From the IMG/VR virus record IMGVR_UViG_3300004770_000134, positions 1-21,638 of that record: a stretch of 21,638 nt of DNA; one strand, written 5' to 3'. The stretch comes from a virus. Below are positions 19,537 through 21,638 of the stretch, one piece after another (positions within the stretch are counted from its first letter, which is position 1; each line of letters starts with the position of its first letter). The position numbers were made by a program, and so were the translations under genes. The notes under the pieces were generated by a model, which saw only the letters and a list, made by a program, of their open reading frames with translations, did no database searches and was not told where the DNA came from.

Positions 19537-20508
19537 TCAACGGAAGAAACCCCCCGAAAGTATCCAACCAGCATCCTTGGATTTGCCAACCAGCAGCGAA
19601 TCAGGGTAGCGAGATACTTGAGGTGGTTTCATGTTTGTACGTTTCACCGTAGCTTTAGCCTGCGATGCAAACGCATTAATCATCTGAATTTGTGTAGCAC
19701 TTGCTTTGCCATACATAGGCATCAAGCGTTCAGCCAAACACCAGCGCAAGGCGTTTGTATAGCCTTGTGGCAATGCCAAGTTGTCAAAGTAAGTGTTATA
19801 TCTAGCAAAGATTTGATTGGCAAAGATGTGCATCTCACCCTGAGAAGGGTTAGGCCACACATAAATGTTTCCAAGAATCTCTGTTGGCTGGTAATAGATC
19901 GCTTTAGGCCAAGGGCCATTCAACGTCTTGAGGCCAATCATCTCGTAATCTTCAAGATTCAAGATTGCAACAGGGTAATCTAGACCGCCGTTGACAATTG
20001 GCACACCGTTGGAGTTAGTGTTAATACGTACAAAAGACGAATCAATCGCCAATGGTCGCTCGTAATAACCTGTGATTGTGGTGGATGCAACGGTCTGGCT
20101 GACGTTCAATTGGTATGTGCCAACTTCGTTCACGTTGTTGCCTGCGCCTGTTAAAAAGCCAACAATGCGCGTTCCTGCGGTAATACCCGAGCCGCTAAGA
20201 TACTGATTCAGGTTAATAGCGCCAGAGTTAATGCCCGTGACGGTCAAGACGTTGCCAGTAATAGACCCTGTAAAGCTGGCGTTGATGTTACCAGTAGGGC
20301 CAATCGTGTATTGCGTTTGACCAGGCACAATCGGAAATACGATCTCGGTTTTGTAGAAAACCATCATATCTTCGTTTGACCATTGGTCAATCATATCGTT
20401 GAGCATATCAAAAGCGTCTGCGGCGGCTTCAGGAGTAGGAGATTCCCCTGCCTCCAAAGCGCCGATGTCTTTTAATGCTCTGCTAATGATGTCAAATGGT
20501 ACAGCCAT
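19537..20508 (-). CDS. P22 gp4-like tail accessory (head-tail adaptor) protein with an inserted module
   Basis: The 323-residue protein starts with MAVPFDIISRALKDIGALEAGE, followed by A-x-DAFDMLNDMIDQWSNEDM and IVPGQTQYTIGP. It later contains LPQGYTNALRWCLAERLMPMYGK, all hallmarks of the gp4 tail accessory family, which binds the portal and starts tail assembly. P22 gp4 is 166 aa; residues 77-147 here are a Gly/Thr-rich insertion like those in the gp10-like protein, and the C-terminal part is also longer. P22 gp4 has muramidase activity; I cannot show that here. A weak GGG precedes the start. The homing gene follows it, separating it from the gp10-like gene. Confidence 0.88.
   Translation of the reverse strand: MAVPFDIISRALKDIGALEAGESPTPEAAADAFDMLNDMIDQWSNEDMMVFYKTEIVFPIVPGQTQYTIGPTGNINASFTGSITGNVLTVTGINSGAINLNQYLSGSGITAGTRIVGFLTGAGNNVNEVGTYQLNVSQTVASTTITGYYERPLAIDSSFVRINTNSNGVPIVNGGLDYPVAILNLEDYEMIGLKTLNGPWPKAIYYQPTEILGNIYVWPNPSQGEMHIFANQIFARYNTYFDNLALPQGYTNALRWCLAERLMPMYGKASATQIQMINAFASQAKATVKRTNMKPPQVSRYPDSLLVGKSKDAGWILSGGFFR
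20068..20280 (-). repeat. third copy of the Gly/Thr-rich module, inside the gp4-like gene
   Basis: Residues 77-147 read ASFTGSITGNVLTVTGINSG, then YLSGSGITAGTRI, then GTYQLNVSQTVASTTITG. The order of motifs matches the two copies in the gp10-like protein (F-TG-S-x-x-G-x-x-LTV, SG, G-x-G-I/V-TA-x-T, GTY, SQTVAS). It splits IGPTGNI from YYERPLAI, which look like one continuous strand region in the parent protein. Confidence 0.8.
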
Positions 20509-20511
20509 GAT

Positions 20512-20829
20512 TTAACCCAAATTTGGTGTGAAAACTTGGGCAACCCAAGGCGGCAACACGGTTTTCTTTTCCATGTTGGCAAGCTGTTGCGCTAGGCGTG
20601 ATTCTATGATATTTTCGCCATGTTGGGTAGCATCTTCTTTGACCCAATTAATCACATCTTCCTCGGTGACTTCTGCATAAGGCTTGGCCAAAATTGGGTC
20701 GCCAAACCGCCAATATCCTTCTGTATCCACAGAATAATCACCATCTATCGCAGTAACGTGATACTTGGCTTCGGTAATCAAGCCATCTGTGGCTTTGACT
20801 TCTGAAATTTTCCAATTAAATGTTGTCAT
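20512..20829 (-). CDS. small structural-region protein (DUF7936-like)
   Basis: This encodes 105 residues from the ATG at 20829, two bases after the upstream stop; the in-frame ATG at 20841 lies inside that gene. It begins MTTFNWKISEVKATDGLITEAKY, then VTAIDGDYSVDTEGYW, resembling a phage domain with T-F-x-W-x-I...DG...A-x-DG. An acidic helix (TEEDVINWVKED) and a short Pro-rich C-terminus follow. The domain recurs next to tail-fibre genes of aquatic phages. Function is unknown; its position suggests a virion or chaperone role. Confidence 0.72.
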   Translation of the reverse strand: MTTFNWKISEVKATDGLITEAKYHVTAIDGDYSVDTEGYWRFGDPILAKPYAEVTEEDVINWVKEDATQHGENIIESRLAQQLANMEKKTVLPPWVAQVFTPNLG

Positions 20830-20831
20830 TT

Positions 20832-21122
20832 TTAAATCCAAGATTGCTTAGACTCATCCCATCCATAAGTTCCAGAACTTTGAGGCGTTGGAGGTGTCCA
20901 AACATTGTTGATTAAAGTCCAGCTATTGCATGGATTACCATGAATGTCGTTAGGTCTTGGCGCAGTAAAAATATTGTTTTGATATGTCCATCCAACACTT
21001 GCGCCATTTGCGATTACTGCAATTGTTCCTTCTGGAAATGCAGGCGGCGGGTTTGAAGGCTCGTTTTCATAATCAATGATATTGATTACTGAAGTGCCTT
21101 GAATAATTGCGTAAACAGTCAT
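20832..21122 (-). CDS. small tail-fibre-associated protein with aromatic repeats
   Basis: The 96-residue protein begins MTVYAIIQGTSVINII and then has Trp/Pro-rich short repeats: GWTYQNNIFTAPRP, SWTLINNVWTPPTP and YGWDESKQSWI. This W-T-x3-N-x-F/W-T-x-P pattern is typical of small proteins adjacent to tail fibres in cyano- and other aquatic phages, perhaps a fibre tip or chaperone. AAGGT lies about 5 bases before the ATG. It directly follows the glycine-rich fibre gene. Confidence 0.75.
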   Translation of the reverse strand: MTVYAIIQGTSVINIIDYENEPSNPPPAFPEGTIAVIANGASVGWTYQNNIFTAPRPNDIHGNPCNSWTLINNVWTPPTPQSSGTYGWDESKQSWI

Positions 21123-21130
21123 TTTTTACC

Positions 21131-21638
21131 TTAAAAATAAGCTGTTATATAAATAATGCCAGAGCCTCCAGAAGCCCCTGCAAAACCATTCGTTCCCGCC
21201 GAAGCGCCAGAACCTCCAGCACCAATTGCATAAGAATAACTTGCAGATGGAGAATTTATACATGCTTCAATGTAACCACCAGCGCCGCCGCCGCCTCCCA
21301 TGCCACCGCCTGAGGAATTTGTACCGCCGCCGCCGCCGCCACCACCTGAATTGGCTGCACCAGCGCCAGAAGCTGCATTGGCATTACCAGCACCATTACC
21401 TCCCAAAGCAGAAGCACCACCAGGCATACCTGATTGATAATTTCCTACAGTTGTAAAGGCAGCACCTGCATTACCACTTCCTCCAGAAATAGCTATGCCA
21501 GATGCTCCAGAGCCAATAGTTGCACTGCCACCATAAGCAACAGTGCTATTGTTTTGAGATGTTCCACCCGACCCGCCATTACAGGTTAAAAATGACGAAC
21601 CAAATGTGGTGTTTCCACCTGAAGAACCGTTATTAGTC
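21131..21638 (-). CDS. glycine-rich tail fibre, C-terminal part (gene runs off the window)
   Basis: The frame is open from the window end to the stop at 21131, at least 168 residues; an internal ATG at 21427 is unlikely to be the true start. The sequence is dominated by Gly, Ala and Ser, with polyglycine runs (SGGGGGGGGT, GGGMGGGGGAGGY) and an end SGIIYITAYF that I associate with glycine-rich phage tail fibres. T2-type gp38 adhesins use polyglycine II helices for receptor binding; a similar role here is inference. Strongly biased GC-rich Gly codon runs (GGCGGC) occur at 21283-21345. The 5' end, and probably the shaft, lie outside the window. Confidence 0.8.
   Translation of the reverse strand, partial: TNNGSSGGNTTFGSSFLTCNGGSGGTSQNNSTVAYGGSATIGSGASGIAISGGSGNAGAAFTTVGNYQSGMPGGASALGGNGAGNANAASGAGAANSGGGGGGGGTNSSGGGMGGGGGAGGYIEACINSPSASYSYAIGAGGSGASAGTNGFAGASGGSGIIYITAYF

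Overview
This window looks like part of the genome of a tailed phage or prophage with a short, P22-type (podovirus-like) tail. The host is probably a Gram-negative bacterium, and several small accessory proteins resemble families I associate with phages of Betaproteobacteria (Burkholderiales and relatives) and freshwater viromes. That host guess is inference. No integrase, terminase, portal, capsid, tRNA or rRNA is visible, so the window is a partial genome. Coding is extremely dense: most junctions are ATGA, TAATG or GTGA overlaps, and there are several out-of-frame overlaps.

Layout. (1) 71-295 (+) is a small charged protein, convergent with the next block. (2) 292-5443 is a leftward early/replication operon. 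In order of transcription it encodes a YdaS/Cro-like repressor with a possibly leaderless start, a 35-aa membrane peptide, a DUF1376-type replication protein carrying a 7-bp repeat array, a zinc-finger-like protein, a locus with two competing frames, a 48-aa protein, a PD-(D/E)XK (VRR-NUC-like) nuclease, an HNH-AP2 homing endonuclease, a small conserved protein, a second HNH homing endonuclease, coupled micro-ORFs, a beta-class adenine methyltransferase and a YbcO-like nuclease. (3) 5444-5576 is a divergent control region. (4) 5577-8836 is a rightward operon with an ERF single-strand annealing recombinase, a small SSB-like protein, an intrinsic terminator, a decayed gene relic, and many small membrane and accessory proteins. 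(5) 8828-21638 is the leftward late region. From right to left it encodes a glycine-rich tail fibre (cut by the window end), two small structural proteins, a gp4-like tail adaptor, an HNH homing endonuclease, a gp10-like tail stabilisation protein, a small structural protein, a cupin, three ejection-type proteins (gp7/gp20/gp16 positions), a collar-domain fibre, several membrane proteins, and the lysis genes: holin candidate, Rz with nested Rz1, and a GH19 endolysin.

How the parts work together. The early operon and ERF/SSB-like pair would replicate and recombine the genome, and the methyltransferase may protect or mark it. The late operon builds the DNA-retaining tail and the ejected internal proteins in the same order as in P22, and ends with the lysis genes. 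Three free-standing HNH genes sit between essential genes as mobile passengers.

The most interesting signals are: a hairpin that would mask the ribosome binding site of the tail-region homing gene, with a TATAAT placed so that transcription would start inside the hairpin (the logic known from phage T4 I-TevI); the same roughly 65-residue module inserted in two different tail adaptors; a probable AUU start codon; a heptanucleotide array inside the replication gene; and a truncated, frameshifted gene relic.
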